Source: Clostridioides mangenotii TR
GTDB lineage: Bacteria; Bacillota; Clostridia; Peptostreptococcales; Peptostreptococcaceae
DNA length: 57,972 nucleotides
Assembly (NCBI RefSeq): GCF_000498755.1
Contig: NZ_AXUS01000016.1
Location: 30,458-88,429, forward strand
Direction of reading: 5' to 3'
The translations under genes and the position numbers were made by a program. Shown in pieces: positions 45,805 through 54,880 of the stretch; the stretch's first letter is position 1, and each line of letters begins with the position of its first letter. The notes below the pieces were generated by a model that was not told the origin of the DNA, did no database searches, and saw only the letters and a program-made list of their open reading frames with translations.

Positions 45805-45905
45805 TTTTAATTACACAGTATTAAGTTTAATTATGATTTTAATCACGCAGTTTTACGTTTAATTCTATATATATGATTTTAATTACATAGTTTTGTTGTT
45901 TCTAC
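45805..45905 (+). repeat. Three imperfect tandem copies of a 32-40 bp unit
   Basis: The units begin at 45805, 45837 and 45877. Each opens TTTTAATYAC, then RYAGTWTT, then (in the first two) a GTTTAATT tail and ATGA before the next. They lie in the otherwise empty region 45785-46027 before the XRE gene. Function unknown. Confidence 0.45.
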
Positions 45906-46027
45906 GGTTTTATCTCTATAATCTGTATATAAAAGAACCTTTCAATATGTAAAGTAAGGTTGATATATAATTGTACTAGAGCATACAATAATTGTAAAGA
46001 TAACTTAACGTTTGGAAGGGAATTAAA

Positions 46028-46228
46028 ATGAAAAATAATATTCTTAAGTTGAGAAAAGAGAAAAATATTACTCAAGAAGAGCTAGGGAAGATGTGTAGTG
46101 TATCTAGGCAAACGATTATATCTCTTGAGAGAGGCAAGTACAATCCATCGATTATGTTAGCGTATAAAATAGCTGTTATTTTTGATTGTATCATAGAAGA
46201 AGTTTTTATATTTGATGAGGAGGAATAG
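46028..46228 (+). CDS. Small XRE-family (Cro/CI) transcriptional regulator
   Basis: A 66-residue protein that is just a five-helix HTH: LRKEKNITQEELGKMCSVSR (around residues 7-26), then QTIISLERGKYNPSIMLAYKI. An acidic tail follows. This YozG-like minimal type often pairs with a downstream membrane protein, as here: the next gene starts one base after its stop. ATG follows TGGAAGGG. Probably controls its own two-gene operon. Confidence 0.88.
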   Translation: MKNNILKLRKEKNITQEELGKMCSVSRQTIISLERGKYNPSIMLAYKIAVIFDCIIEEVFIFDEEE

Positions 46229-46229
46229 T

Positions 46230-46649
46230 ATGAAATCTGTAAAAATAAATCTGTTAATGTCGCTTATATTGCTAGTGGTAGGAGTGATTTTAATCGTTAG
46301 GGGCATAGTATTGAAATTTCCAGATGGCTACACAGAGAGTTCTTTATTTGGTTTGGGTTGTGGATTATTATCAGCTGGTATTGTAGGCACAATAGGTAGT
46401 ATAAGAATGTTGAGAAATCCTTCAAAAGTTGAAGAAGTTGAAATAAATAAAAAAGATAAAAGAAATGTAATTATTAGAGAAAAAACCAACTCAAAAGTTT
46501 ACTCTATTTTTGTGTATATAGAATGTTTTATAGTTATAATATCAATGCTCTTAGGAAAAAGAGAGATATCTTTATTATTTTCGGTATTGGTTATTGCAAA
46601 GTTGGTTGTATGGATGATAGTCTGCAATGATATGAATAAGAAAAATTAG
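46230..46649 (+). CDS. Four-helix membrane protein of unknown function
   Basis: A 139-residue protein with hydrophobic segments at about residues 8-27, 39-58, 90-108 and 113-130, and a charged middle loop (about 60-88) rich in Lys and Glu. I do not recognise a named family; proteins of this size and topology commonly sit behind minimal XRE regulators in Clostridia. ATG 46230 follows GAGGAGGAA, which overlaps the end of the regulator gene, so the two are translationally coupled. Confidence 0.65.
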   Translation: MKSVKINLLMSLILLVVGVILIVRGIVLKFPDGYTESSLFGLGCGLLSAGIVGTIGSIRMLRNPSKVEEVEINKKDKRNVIIREKTNSKVYSIFVYIECFIVIISMLLGKREISLLFSVLVIAKLVVWMIVCNDMNKKN

Positions 46650-46690
46650 GCATTTAGTAATATTTAATTAGATAATACAACATTTAAAAC

Positions 46691-46752
46691 AAATAGCTGT
46701 CTCTTAACGATTTAATAGGTTAGTAGATAGCTATTTATTTTTAAATTAATAA
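46691..46752 (+). terminator. Terminator of the XRE operon
   Basis: AAATAGCTGTCT pairs with AGATAGCTATTT (one G-U pair), followed by ATTTTTA. Confidence 0.8.
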
Positions 46753-46833
46753 GTCCATAAAATCACAAAAAAACTATAAGATCCTATATGAATAGACATA
46801 GCTTATTAAATATTATATATAATTTTAAAAGAT

Positions 46834-46865
46834 ACATTGACAGGCGAGGTATGTATAATTATAAT
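46834..46865 (+). promoter_or_regulatory. Consensus sigma-A promoter with overlapping dyad, PadR operon
   Basis: TTGACA (46837-46842), a 17-base spacer and TATAAT (46860-46865) form an exact consensus. The pair ATACAT (46833-46838) and ATGTAT (46851-46856) is an inverted repeat that straddles the -35 and the spacer, a reasonable place for autorepression by the PadR protein encoded next. Confidence 0.8.
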
Positions 46866-46910
46866 AGTGAATATAAGATAAGCTGATTAAAGACAAGGAG
46901 GCGAGATAAT

Positions 46911-47234
46911 GTGTCTATTACATCTGATTTAATTAGAGGAAATACAGAAACAATAATTTTAGCTAGACTAATAGAAAAAGATAGCTACGGTTATGAGATA
47001 AATAAATCAATAAAAGAAAAAACAGATAACGAGTATGAATTAAAGGAAGCCACATTGTATTCAGCATTTAGAAGATTGGAGCAAGGTGGCATGATTGAAT
47101 CTTACTGGGGAAATGAAAACCAAGGGGCTAGAAGAAGATACTACAGAATTACAAAGTTGGGGTCTGTAGTGTATGAACAAAATAAAAAAGATTGGTCAGT
47201 AGCTAAAAAATTGATCGATAACTTGATTAAATAG
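46911..47234 (+). CDS. PadR family transcriptional regulator
   Basis: A 107-residue winged-helix protein. LARLIEKDSYGYEINKSI (around residues 16-33) and EATLYSAFRRLEQGGMIESYW (around 46-66), followed by the wing ARRRYYRITKLG, are diagnostic. GTG follows AAGGAGG by nine bases. The operon PadR-DUF1700-DUF4097 is a recurring Firmicutes arrangement, in which PadR probably represses the operon. Confidence 0.92.
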   Translation: MSITSDLIRGNTETIILARLIEKDSYGYEINKSIKEKTDNEYELKEATLYSAFRRLEQGGMIESYWGNENQGARRRYYRITKLGSVVYEQNKKDWSVAKKLIDNLIK

Positions 47235-47244
47235 GGGGGATATT

Positions 47245-47904
47245 ATGAGAAGAGAGATTGAAATATATGTAGATGGATTGTTTGAAAAAGCACCATCAAA
47301 TGGAAGAACTAGAGAACTAAAAGAGGAGATACTTGCGAATTCAATAGATAGATATAATGATTTAATTGATGCGGGAATTGATAAAAATGAAGCATATACG
47401 TCAGTTGTAGGGAATATAGGTAATGTGGAGAATCTTATATTTGATTATAATTTATACAACGATAAAGAAGCAGAGGAAAGAAAGAAATCTGCTAAGATTA
47501 CTGCCATATCAGTAATGCTTTATATACTAAGCCCAGTTGGAATTATTCTAAGTGATGCCTTTGGCTGGGTAGAAGAATTTGCCATAGTAATATTTTTTGT
47601 TATTGTAGCTATTGCAACGGGAATGTTAGTGTATAACAATATGTCAAAAATAAAAAAATACGATAGAGAAGATGAATCTATAGTTGAAGAAATAAAAGAA
47701 AAGAAAACAGTAAGATATCAAAAGAATAGAGTTAGAAAGGCGACTTCATCTGCTGTATGGGCAATAGTAATATCAGCGTACTTTATAATAAGTTTTTTGA
47801 CTAATGCTTGGTACGTTACTTGGGTTGTATTTATAATAGGTTATGCAGTTGATCAAATTATAAGTGCATTTATCGAATTGAAAGAGGAAAAAGATTATGT
47901 TTAG
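47245..47904 (+). CDS. DUF1700-like membrane protein
   Basis: A 219-residue protein. The soluble N-terminus (about 1-75) looks like the short helical permease-prefix domain (REIEIYVDGLF, then TRELKEEILANSIDRYNDLI). Hydrophobic segments follow at about 84-105, 108-128, 170-190 and 193-210, with a charged Lys/Glu loop between. Function unknown; often found with PadR and DUF4097 proteins. ATG follows GGGGGG. Overlaps the next gene by eight bases. Confidence 0.75.
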   Translation: MRREIEIYVDGLFEKAPSNGRTRELKEEILANSIDRYNDLIDAGIDKNEAYTSVVGNIGNVENLIFDYNLYNDKEAEERKKSAKITAISVMLYILSPVGIILSDAFGWVEEFAIVIFFVIVAIATGMLVYNNMSKIKKYDREDESIVEEIKEKKTVRYQKNRVRKATSSAVWAIVISAYFIISFLTNAWYVTWVVFIIGYAVDQIISAFIELKEEKDYV

Positions 47905-48808
47905 AAAATTTACGAAAATAAGGATAATATCGTTGATATTACTTATAGTAGTTATGACTGGAATTTTAATAACAGGTCTAAAATTTAACGGAGGCTCGAA
48001 TTGGTTTGGTAAAAGTGGAAATAATCCAAGTTGGGCATATAAAAACAAGATTGTCAGAGAAGAGAACTTAGATGGAATTGAAAAAATAAATTTTGAAATG
48101 GATGTAAGTGAAATAATACTAAAAACTACTGATGGTAATAAAATAAAAGTAATAGAGAGATCGGATAAAAAACTTAAAAATGATAGGATACTAAATATAT
48201 CAAAACAGGGAAATGAACTTAGTTATGTTGAACCAAAAAAGAGATTTACAGGATTCGGCATATTTTGGTCAACTGATAAAAAAGTTGTGGAGATATATCT
48301 ACCAAAAGAATATAAAGAGAAGTTTAAATTACAAACAGATGTCGGGGATTTATATGTAAAGAGCGACTTGGATCTAAATGAAATAACTTTAGAAAGCGAT
48401 GTCGGCAAGATTTTAGTAGAAAGAGCTATCAATACTAAAAAATTAGAAGTTACAAGTGATGTTGGCGATATAAAACTAAGTAGAGCTGAAGCCGATGATT
48501 ATAAAATACAGTCTGATGTAGGGAAGGTAGTTTTAGAGAGTATTCTTGGTAAAGGAAGTGTTCATTCAGAAGTAGGGGATGTAATATGCAACTTAAAGAG
48601 AATTGATGGAGATATAGATGTTTCAACAGATGTAGGAAAGATAATCATAAACATTGAAAAAAGCCAGAAGTTTATGTTAGATGCTAAAAGTGACGTTGGA
48701 AAGGTAATTAGCAACGTAGATAAAAATATCTTTGGAGATAGCGGAAAGACTATTAAAGTTAGAAGTGATGTCGGCAAAATAAAACTAAATTATTTAAGTG
48801 AAGAGTAA
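47897..48808 (+). CDS. DUF4097 family beta-repeat protein, membrane anchored
   Basis: A 303-residue protein with one N-terminal membrane helix (about residues 10-27) and an external beta-solenoid. From about 145 to 300 it repeats an S/T-D-V-G-K/D-I motif every 18-22 residues, eight times (TDVGDL, SDVGKI, SDVGDI, SDVGKV, SEVGDV, TDVGKI, SDVGKV, SDVGKI). Such repeats typify DUF4097, found with envelope-stress and PadR operons. The ligand is not known. The start overlaps the upstream gene. Confidence 0.85.
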   Translation: MFRKFTKIRIISLILLIVVMTGILITGLKFNGGSNWFGKSGNNPSWAYKNKIVREENLDGIEKINFEMDVSEIILKTTDGNKIKVIERSDKKLKNDRILNISKQGNELSYVEPKKRFTGFGIFWSTDKKVVEIYLPKEYKEKFKLQTDVGDLYVKSDLDLNEITLESDVGKILVERAINTKKLEVTSDVGDIKLSRAEADDYKIQSDVGKVVLESILGKGSVHSEVGDVICNLKRIDGDIDVSTDVGKIIINIEKSQKFMLDAKSDVGKVISNVDKNIFGDSGKTIKVRSDVGKIKLNYLSEE

Positions 48809-48819
48809 AGTTTAAGAAG

Positions 48820-48886
48820 GCGATATTAAGCACGTTATACAGTTAGAGTAAATTCTATATTGTACATCGTATTTAATATCGCTTTT
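48820..48886 (+). terminator. Terminator of the PadR operon
   Basis: GCGATATTAA pairs with TTAATATCGC across a 43-base loop, then TTTT. Confidence 0.75.
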
Positions 48887-49007
48887 ATAATGTATTTTTT
48901 TCGAAAATTTCGTTTATAGATAACTTTGTCTATAAATTAATTACATTTGTAAATTAATATAAATAAATTTGAGCATACTAATATAATAATTAGAACTACA
49001 ATATGAT

Positions 49008-49037
49008 TTTACCAATATACTTCAATTGGTGTATAAT
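49008..49037 (+). promoter_or_regulatory. Candidate promoter of rnr
   Basis: TATAAT (49032-49037) with a weak TTTACC -35 (49008-49013) at 18 bases. It lies 34 bp ahead of the rnr start codon. Confidence 0.5.
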
Positions 49038-49070
49038 GGTAGAAGCGCAAATAAATGTAAGGAGGTCAAG

Positions 49071-51215
49071 ATGACACCAGAAATTAGAAAGAACCTGTTA
49101 GGTTTGATAAATGAAGAATCATATCAGCCGCTAAGAAAAGAAGAATTAGCTACTATATTTGACATACATTCATCAGAGATGCCTCTATTCTATAATTTTA
49201 TAAGTGAATTAGAAGAAGAGGGCCATATAAATATTACTAAAAAAGAAAAAATAGTTACACCAGAGAGTGTTGGTAATTTTGTTGGTAAATTTATTTCACA
49301 TAAAAAGGGATTCGGATTTGTAGAATCAGATGGAGAAAATGAACAGGATCTGTTTATTCCAGCTGGCGATGTAAATGGTGCTATGCACAATGATAAAGTA
49401 ATCGCTGAAGTAGTAGTTCCAGCACACGATGATAAAAGAGCAGAAGGAAAAATTGTAAAGATAGTAAAAAGAGAGGTAGATACTGTTGTTGGAGTATTTG
49501 AGCCAAGTAAAGCGTTTGGATTTGTAGTCCCTGACAACAAGAAGTTCAACAAGGATATATATGTACCTAAGAGATTTTTTAGTGGAGCTAGAGCACAAGA
49601 CAAAGTAGTATGTAAAATTACAGTGTGGCCAGAAGAAGGAAAAAAACCAGAAGGAAAGATTATTGAGATCCTAGGGCATAAAGGTGATCGTGGAGTTGAA
49701 ATAGACTCAATAATTAGAGAACACGGTCTACCAGAAGAATTTCCTAAAAAAGTAGTTTTTGAAGCAGAATCAGTTGCAGTGGAAATTCCAAAAGAAGAAA
49801 TTAGCAGAAGAAGCGATTTAAGAGATTTAAAGATTTTTACAATAGATGGTGAAGATGCAAAAGATTTAGATGATGCAGTTTCTATTGAGAGATTAGAAAA
49901 TGGAAACTACAAACTAGGCGTTCACATTGCCGATGTAACTCACTATGTTAAGGAAAAAAGTAAATTGGATAAAGAAGCTTTAAAAAGAGCCACTTCAGTA
50001 TATCTAGTAGATAAAGTTATACCGATGTTGCCGAGGGTATTGTCAAATGGAGTATGCAGTTTGAATCCTTTTGAAGACAAGCTTACACTTTCTATAATTA
50101 TGGAAATTGATAAAAAAGGAAATGTTGTCAAGCATGATATACTTGAAAGTGTTGTAAATTCAAAAGCTAGAATGACTTACACTGAAGTATCAGATATTCT
50201 AGAAAAAGATGATGAAAAGCTTAAAAAGACTTTTGAAAATCTAGTAGATGAGTTTAAAATATCTGAAGAGCTTGCAAGAATTTTGATGGAAAAGAGAAAG
50301 AGAAGAGGATCGATAGACTTCGACTTCCCTGAAGCAAAAATAATCTTAGATAGTGAAGGAAAAGTAGCAGATATTAAAGATTATGAGAGAAGGATTTCTA
50401 ATAAGATAATAGAAGAGTTTATGCTAATAAGTAATGAAACAATAGCAGAGCATTACTATTGGATGAATCTTCCTTTTGTATATAGAATTCACGAAAACCC
50501 GTCTCAAGAGAAGATGGAAAATTTAAATAATTTTATTTCCGCATTTGGATACCATATAAAAGGTGACTTAGAAGAAGTTCATCCAAAAGCATTGCAAGCA
50601 GTGGTTGAGCAAATAAAAGGCAAAAAAGAAGAGAGAGCCGTAAGTTCAATAATGTTGCGTTCATTTAGACAGGCTAAGTATTCTCCAGAATGCCATGGTC
50701 ACTTTGGACTTGCAGCTAAGTTTTATTCACATTTTACTTCTCCAATTAGAAGATATCCAGACTTACAAATTCACAGAATTATAAAAGAGTCATTAAATAA
50801 TAAGATAAATGAAAAAAGACAAACGCAGCTTACTACAATAGTAGAGTATGCTTCTACTCAGTCTTCGGAACAAGAAAGAAAAGCAGAGTTAGCAGAGAGA
50901 GATGTACATGATTTCTATAAAGCTATGTATATGAATGACAAAGTTGGCGAAGAATTTGACGGAAATATTTCAGGAGTAACTTCATTTGGAATATTTGTAG
51001 AGTTAGAAAATACAATAGAAGGATTGGTCAGATTAGCTGATATGGACGATGATTTCTATATATTTGACGAGAAAAACTACTGTGTAATCGGAGAGCATAC
51101 TAAGAGAGTTTACAAAATAGGCGATCCACTTAGAATAAAAGTTGATAAAGTCAATGTAGATTTGAGAGAGATTGATTTTTCTATTGTTAAAAAAGAAGAG
51201 GAAAAAATAGATTAG
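49071..51215 (+). CDS. rnr: Ribonuclease R
   Basis: A 714-residue 3'-5' exoribonuclease of the RNB family. Domains in order are an N-terminal winged helix (about 1-65), cold-shock domains (about 68-215; KKGFGFVESDG near 84), the RNB catalytic domain (about 245-575) with TIDGEDAKDLDDAV (around 262-275), whose aspartates bind magnesium, and HFTSPIRRYPDLQIHR (around 555-570), and a C-terminal S1 domain (about 620-705; SGVTSFGIFVELE). ATG 49071 is seven bases from AAGGAGG. With SmpB and tmRNA, encoded downstream, RNase R degrades faulty mRNA during trans-translation. Confidence 0.96.
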   Translation: MTPEIRKNLLGLINEESYQPLRKEELATIFDIHSSEMPLFYNFISELEEEGHINITKKEKIVTPESVGNFVGKFISHKKGFGFVESDGENEQDLFIPAGDVNGAMHNDKVIAEVVVPAHDDKRAEGKIVKIVKREVDTVVGVFEPSKAFGFVVPDNKKFNKDIYVPKRFFSGARAQDKVVCKITVWPEEGKKPEGKIIEILGHKGDRGVEIDSIIREHGLPEEFPKKVVFEAESVAVEIPKEEISRRSDLRDLKIFTIDGEDAKDLDDAVSIERLENGNYKLGVHIADVTHYVKEKSKLDKEALKRATSVYLVDKVIPMLPRVLSNGVCSLNPFEDKLTLSIIMEIDKKGNVVKHDILESVVNSKARMTYTEVSDILEKDDEKLKKTFENLVDEFKISEELARILMEKRKRRGSIDFDFPEAKIILDSEGKVADIKDYERRISNKIIEEFMLISNETIAEHYYWMNLPFVYRIHENPSQEKMENLNNFISAFGYHIKGDLEEVHPKALQAVVEQIKGKKEERAVSSIMLRSFRQAKYSPECHGHFGLAAKFYSHFTSPIRRYPDLQIHRIIKESLNNKINEKRQTQLTTIVEYASTQSSEQERKAELAERDVHDFYKAMYMNDKVGEEFDGNISGVTSFGIFVELENTIEGLVRLADMDDDFYIFDEKNYCVIGEHTKRVYKIGDPLRIKVDKVNVDLREIDFSIVKKEEEKID

Positions 51216-51252
51216 TTTTTAAATTAATAATTAAATTAATGTGAAATAAATT

Positions 51253-51294
51253 AAAAAACCAAGATGTTAGCCTAAGCTGTCATCTTGGTTTTTA
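51253..51294. terminator. Bidirectional terminator between rnr and the AIM24 gene
   Basis: AAAAACCAAGATG pairs perfectly with CATCTTGGTTTTT around a 14-base loop, with A and T runs on opposite sides. Confidence 0.9.
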
Positions 51295-51310
51295 GTTTAA
51301 AATTTAAAAC

Positions 51311-52171
51311 TTAGTCTATTAAGCTTCCTAAACCGCCGAAAATGTTTTTAGCATTTGTTGCTGAATTATTCATTGATTTATTTCCTGGCATAAATCCAAA
51401 AGATAAAGATTGGTACATTGGTTGAGTTGGAGCTAACCATACAGTTCCTTCTCCAGTAAATGTATTTAAAAGACCTTCTCCATTTAACATAGATCCAACT
51501 AGTGATTTATCTGATTTAGTAACAGCAAAGTTAACACCAGAAGTTCTAGCAAGTGCGAAGTTACCATCTACCTTTAGCTCTTCACCACGTTTTATTTCAT
51601 AAGCTATGATTTCATTTTTAGGAACGTAAAGCTCAAGAATAACCGTTCCACTTCCTTTTAATTCTATTTGGAATATACCTTCTCCACCTAGAAGTGCAGA
51701 TGATACGTTTTTTTGCGCGAAAGTTCTAACTTCTATAGTATCAGAACAACAATAGAAAGTTCCCTTATCTACTATTAATGAGTCATTGTCTAATTCCATA
51801 ACCATATAGTGTTTGAATGATGGTTCTAGATATACTTCACCAGTACCTGTATATTGAGGCTTCATAGCAGACTCGTTAGTTAACGCACCAGAAATGCTCT
51901 TTTTGAAGAATCCCCCAACTCCTCCGATTTTAGCATCTGATGATATTTGACCTTTATAGTAGTATAAAGCGCCTGATTCAGTTTTTATACTAGAGTTGTT
52001 TAGCTTTATTTTTACTTGTCTACCCTTAAGACCAGCTTCTTTTGAAAAGTGAAGCGCCATTGCCATAAGTGGATCAGTTGCCCCTTCTAATTTATCGTAT
52101 TCTAATATCTCAAATTCACTTCTTCCATCAGAATAACTTTCTAATACCCTTACTTTTTTACTTAAATCCAT
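51311..52171 (-). CDS. AIM24 family protein
   Basis: A 286-residue all-beta protein of the AIM24/TIGR00266-like family. It is Gly-rich with short strands, for example TGTGEVYLEP (around residues 110-119), a C-C-S-D-T-I-E-V strand (around 143-150) and GEGIFQIELKGSGTVILE (around 168-185). Its biochemical role is unknown; the fold is a double beta-jelly-roll-like scaffold. ATG 52171 follows GGAGG by nine bases. It is inserted in the opposite direction between rnr and smpB, genes that are usually neighbours. Confidence 0.8.
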   Translation of the reverse strand: MDLSKKVRVLESYSDGRSEFEILEYDKLEGATDPLMAMALHFSKEAGLKGRQVKIKLNNSSIKTESGALYYYKGQISSDAKIGGVGGFFKKSISGALTNESAMKPQYTGTGEVYLEPSFKHYMVMELDNDSLIVDKGTFYCCSDTIEVRTFAQKNVSSALLGGEGIFQIELKGSGTVILELYVPKNEIIAYEIKRGEELKVDGNFALARTSGVNFAVTKSDKSLVGSMLNGEGLLNTFTGEGTVWLAPTQPMYQSLSFGFMPGNKSMNNSATNAKNIFGGLGSLID

Positions 52172-52526
52172 TTTCAATTTCCTCCCTGTAACTAGCCAGT
52201 ATTATTTTTATATGTAGCTAAATCTTCATTATTAGAAATAATTTCATAAATTCTAGAAATGCAGTATTTGCAAGTCCTAAAGGTGAAATTTTTCATCTTA
52301 TGTCTATTTTACAATTTTTTTGTAAAAATGTATACTTATAATCATTAATTTATATCTAAAAATTCAAGAAAATATATAAAAATTGAATCAAAAATCCTTA
52401 ATATGAAGATACTACTAGTTGTGGGCATATTGACTATAGTTATCAATTATGATATCATAGATTATCGTAGGTATAGTATTTTGAATCTATATTTACTAGT
52501 ATTAAACAGTGAAGAAGGTGATTTAT
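52172..52526. promoter_or_regulatory. Intergenic region with the smpB promoter
   Basis: A promoter is visible at 52430-52458: TTGACT, a 17-base spacer, TATCAT. A weak hairpin AAGGTGAAA..TTCATCTT lies near 52280-52300. Otherwise AT-rich with no gene. Confidence 0.65.
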
Positions 52527-52982
52527 ATGGCAGGCATAAAAGTTTTAGCTACAAACAGAAAAGCGAGACATGAATATTTTATAGATGAGACTTACGAATG
52601 TGGAATTGAGCTTAAAGGCACAGAAGTAAAATCTTTGAGACAAGGTAAAGCAAACTTAAGCGACGGTTATGCGTCTGTAGATAACAGTGAAGTATTTTTA
52701 AAACAAGTTCATATAAGTCAATACGAGCAAGGAAATGTATTTAATGTAGATCCTTTAAGAGTAAGAAAACTACTTCTTCACAAATCAGAAATAAGAAAAC
52801 TAATTGGCGCAACAACAATCAAAGGATACTCACTAATACCGCTTAGATTATATCTAAAAAATGGTAAAGTAAAAGTAGAGATAGCACTAGCAAAAGGTAA
52901 GAAGTTATACGATAAACGTCAAGATATGGCAAAGAAAGATGCAGAAAGACGTATGGAAAGAGAAATGACAGGTAAATACTAA
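52527..52982 (+). CDS. smpB: tmRNA-binding protein SmpB
   Basis: A 151-residue RNA-binding protein. The OB-like core has [10 protein letters not shown] (around residues 9-18), [24 protein letters not shown] (around 22-45) and the conserved tail [18 protein letters not shown] (around 122-139) that mimics the codon-anticodon region. ATG 52527 follows AAGGTG by six bases. The tmRNA gene follows in the same direction. Confidence 0.96.
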   Translation: MAGIKVLATNRKARHEYFIDETYECGIELKGTEVKSLRQGKANLSDGYASVDNSEVFLKQVHISQYEQGNVFNVDPLRVRKLLLHKSEIRKLIGATTIKGYSLIPLRLYLKNGKVKVEIALAKGKKLYDKRQDMAKKDAERRMEREMTGKY

Positions 52983-53069
52983 TTAAAAATTAGATAATTT
53001 ATAAAGGAACAAAAAAGTAAAGATTGTTTGCAAAAGTAATAAGAAGTCTCTAAGACTATAAACCATCAC

Positions 53070-53417
53070 GGGGGCGTAAAGGTTTCGACGTGGGTTTGGC
53101 ACTTGGGGCTGCGTGTCGTGTTACTCTGGGTCACGTAAAAACTGGGGAACTTAAAACAAACGCAGACGATAATTACGCGTTAGCAGCCTAATGCTGCTCG
53201 TCCCTCTTAGCCCTCCTGCCGGCTAAGACTGGACGCCATTATGCAGGGAACTACTTTGTGGGTGTCTCGACACTAAAGTAGATTAATCGGGGCTGGTCTC
53301 ATATATAGATTGCCGCTTATTTGTATGTGAGGCGAGATTTAATTAAGCCGGCTACACACGTAGATGCAACAAGGAAAAGACTTACGGACAGGGGTTCGAT
53401 TCCCCTCGTCTCCACCA
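53070..53417 (+). ncRNA. ssrA: Transfer-messenger RNA (tmRNA)
   Basis: The 5' end GGGGGCGTAAAGGTTTCGAC and the 3' end GGTTCGATTCCCC..CGTCTCCACCA form the tRNA-like half; GGGGGCG pairs with CGTCTCC using two G-U pairs, and CCA is encoded. The tag reading frame is at 53162-53191, GCAGACGAT then AATTACGCGTTAGCAGCC then TAA, giving ADDNYALAA, close to the usual Clostridial tag with Tyr in place of Phe. Together with SmpB it rescues stalled ribosomes. Its 3' end is a classic integration site, and the last 12 bases are repeated at 55943. Confidence 0.97.
53406..53417 (+). repeat. Putative attachment-site core, left copy (end of ssrA)
   Basis: TCGTCTCCACCA, the end of tmRNA, is repeated exactly at 55943-55954. 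See the right copy. Confidence 0.55.
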
Positions 53418-53422
53418 TTTAA

Positions 53423-53453
53423 ATCCACGATAGAGATATCGTGGATTTTTACT
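53423..53453 (+). terminator. Terminator of ssrA
   Basis: AAATCCACGAT pairs with ATCGTGGATTT around AGAGAT, then TTACTTTA. Confidence 0.85.
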
Positions 53454-53571
53454 TTATAGATATAAATTAATTATAAAATTATTTACACGGCTGATTATTT
53501 GAATAACTAAAAATGGAGCTACCACTAATTGATTTCTAATTTACTGAAACGGTAGCCACTTTTTTAATTTA

Positions 53572-54762
53572 TTACTTTGTGTAATTATCAAAATAACCTT
53601 GGATGAATATAATAGGGGTTCCCTTATCTCCACTTCCTGAAGTTAAGTCAGATAATGATCCTATAAGGTCAGTAAGTCTTCTTGGAGTAGTACCTTGTGA
53701 TTCCATAGCTCCAACTAAATCTGATTCCTTATTTTTAATATAATCTGATATTGCCTTCTTAAGCTCTTCACCCTTTAAATCAGCGAAGTTATTATCAGCA
53801 AGATACTTTAATTTTATTTCATTTGGAGTACCATTTAAGCCTGATGTATAAGCTGGTGAAACAACTGGGTCAGCAAGTTCCCAAATCTTACCGACTGGAT
53901 CCTTGAAAGCTCCATCTCCATAAATCATGACCTCAACATCTTTTCCTGTCTTCTCTTTAAGAATAGCTTGTATATTATCAACGATAGGTTGACAGTTACG
54001 AGGGAAAAGCTTAACTGTTTCTTCTGTTGATTTGTTTGAACCTAATAGTCCATAAGCTTCGTTAAATCCACTTCCATCAATAGATTCACATAATATATTA
54101 TCAAGGCTATAGATCTTTTCTCCACTATTTGTTTTTAAAATTTTCTTAGTTCTAAATCTTGTATGAATATCACAAGTAAGAACGTTCTTTGTATAATTTA
54201 AGATAGTTTTAGGATTGTTTGAGAATATTACTTCACACTCAACACCATATTCTTGAATTAAAGATTTATAATAATCAATGTAATCAACACCTGTGAAAGC
54301 ATGCTTATTATACCCAAACAGATTACGGAATTCTTGCTCTGTTAAAACATCTGTCCAAGGATTAACGCCCTTATCATCTAATATATCTAAATCAACTAGA
54401 TGATTTCCAACTTCATCAGATGGATAGCTTAACATTAATACTATTTTTTTAGCTCCCTTTGCTATACCACGAAGGCAGATTGCAAAACGATTACGACTTA
54501 AGATAGGGAATATTACACCAATAGTATCATCACCAAATTTAGATTTAACATCCTTAGCGATATTATCTATAGAAGCATAATTTCCTTGAGCACGTGCAAC
54601 AACTGATTCGGTTACAGTAATTATGTCCTTATCATTTATAGTAAATCCTTCAACTTCTGAAGCTTTAAGTACACTTTCTATAACTATATCCTCAATTTTA
54701 TCGCCTTCTTTAATGATTGGACAACGTAGTCCCCTAACAACTGTACCAATAACTCTTTCCAA
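53572..54762 (-). CDS. Coenzyme F420-0:L-glutamate ligase-like protein
   Basis: A 396-residue protein that resembles CofE/FbiB ligases: RCPIIKEGDKIEDIV near the start, an IITVTESVVARAQG segment (around residues 47-60) and IFPILSRNRFAICLRGIAKGAKKIVLML (around 83-110). CofE adds glutamate to F420-0. Clostridia of this type do not usually make F420, so the true substrate may differ. The likely start is TTG 54762, seven bases from AGGAGA. A divergently transcribed LysR regulator (frameshifted) lies 118 bp away and is the expected controller. It sits between the two copies of the ssrA end repeat. Confidence 0.65.
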   Translation of the reverse strand: MERVIGTVVRGLRCPIIKEGDKIEDIVIESVLKASEVEGFTINDKDIITVTESVVARAQGNYASIDNIAKDVKSKFGDDTIGVIFPILSRNRFAICLRGIAKGAKKIVLMLSYPSDEVGNHLVDLDILDDKGVNPWTDVLTEQEFRNLFGYNKHAFTGVDYIDYYKSLIQEYGVECEVIFSNNPKTILNYTKNVLTCDIHTRFRTKKILKTNSGEKIYSLDNILCESIDGSGFNEAYGLLGSNKSTEETVKLFPRNCQPIVDNIQAILKEKTGKDVEVMIYGDGAFKDPVGKIWELADPVVSPAYTSGLNGTPNEIKLKYLADNNFADLKGEELKKAISDYIKNKESDLVGAMESQGTTPRRLTDLIGSLSDLTSGSGDKGTPIIFIQGYFDNYTK

Positions 54763-54880
54763 AATAATCTCTCCTAACAATTTAAAATTGATTTCAAATA
54801 TTTAATACTATTGTAATATACACCAATAAATGATATAAGTAAAATAAATAGAATGAATATATGATATAAGGAGTGCTTAT

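Noticed and set aside
45805-45905. CRISPR array
   Set aside because: Only three AT-rich units, imperfect and directly adjacent, with no constant repeat/variable spacer pattern and no cas genes.
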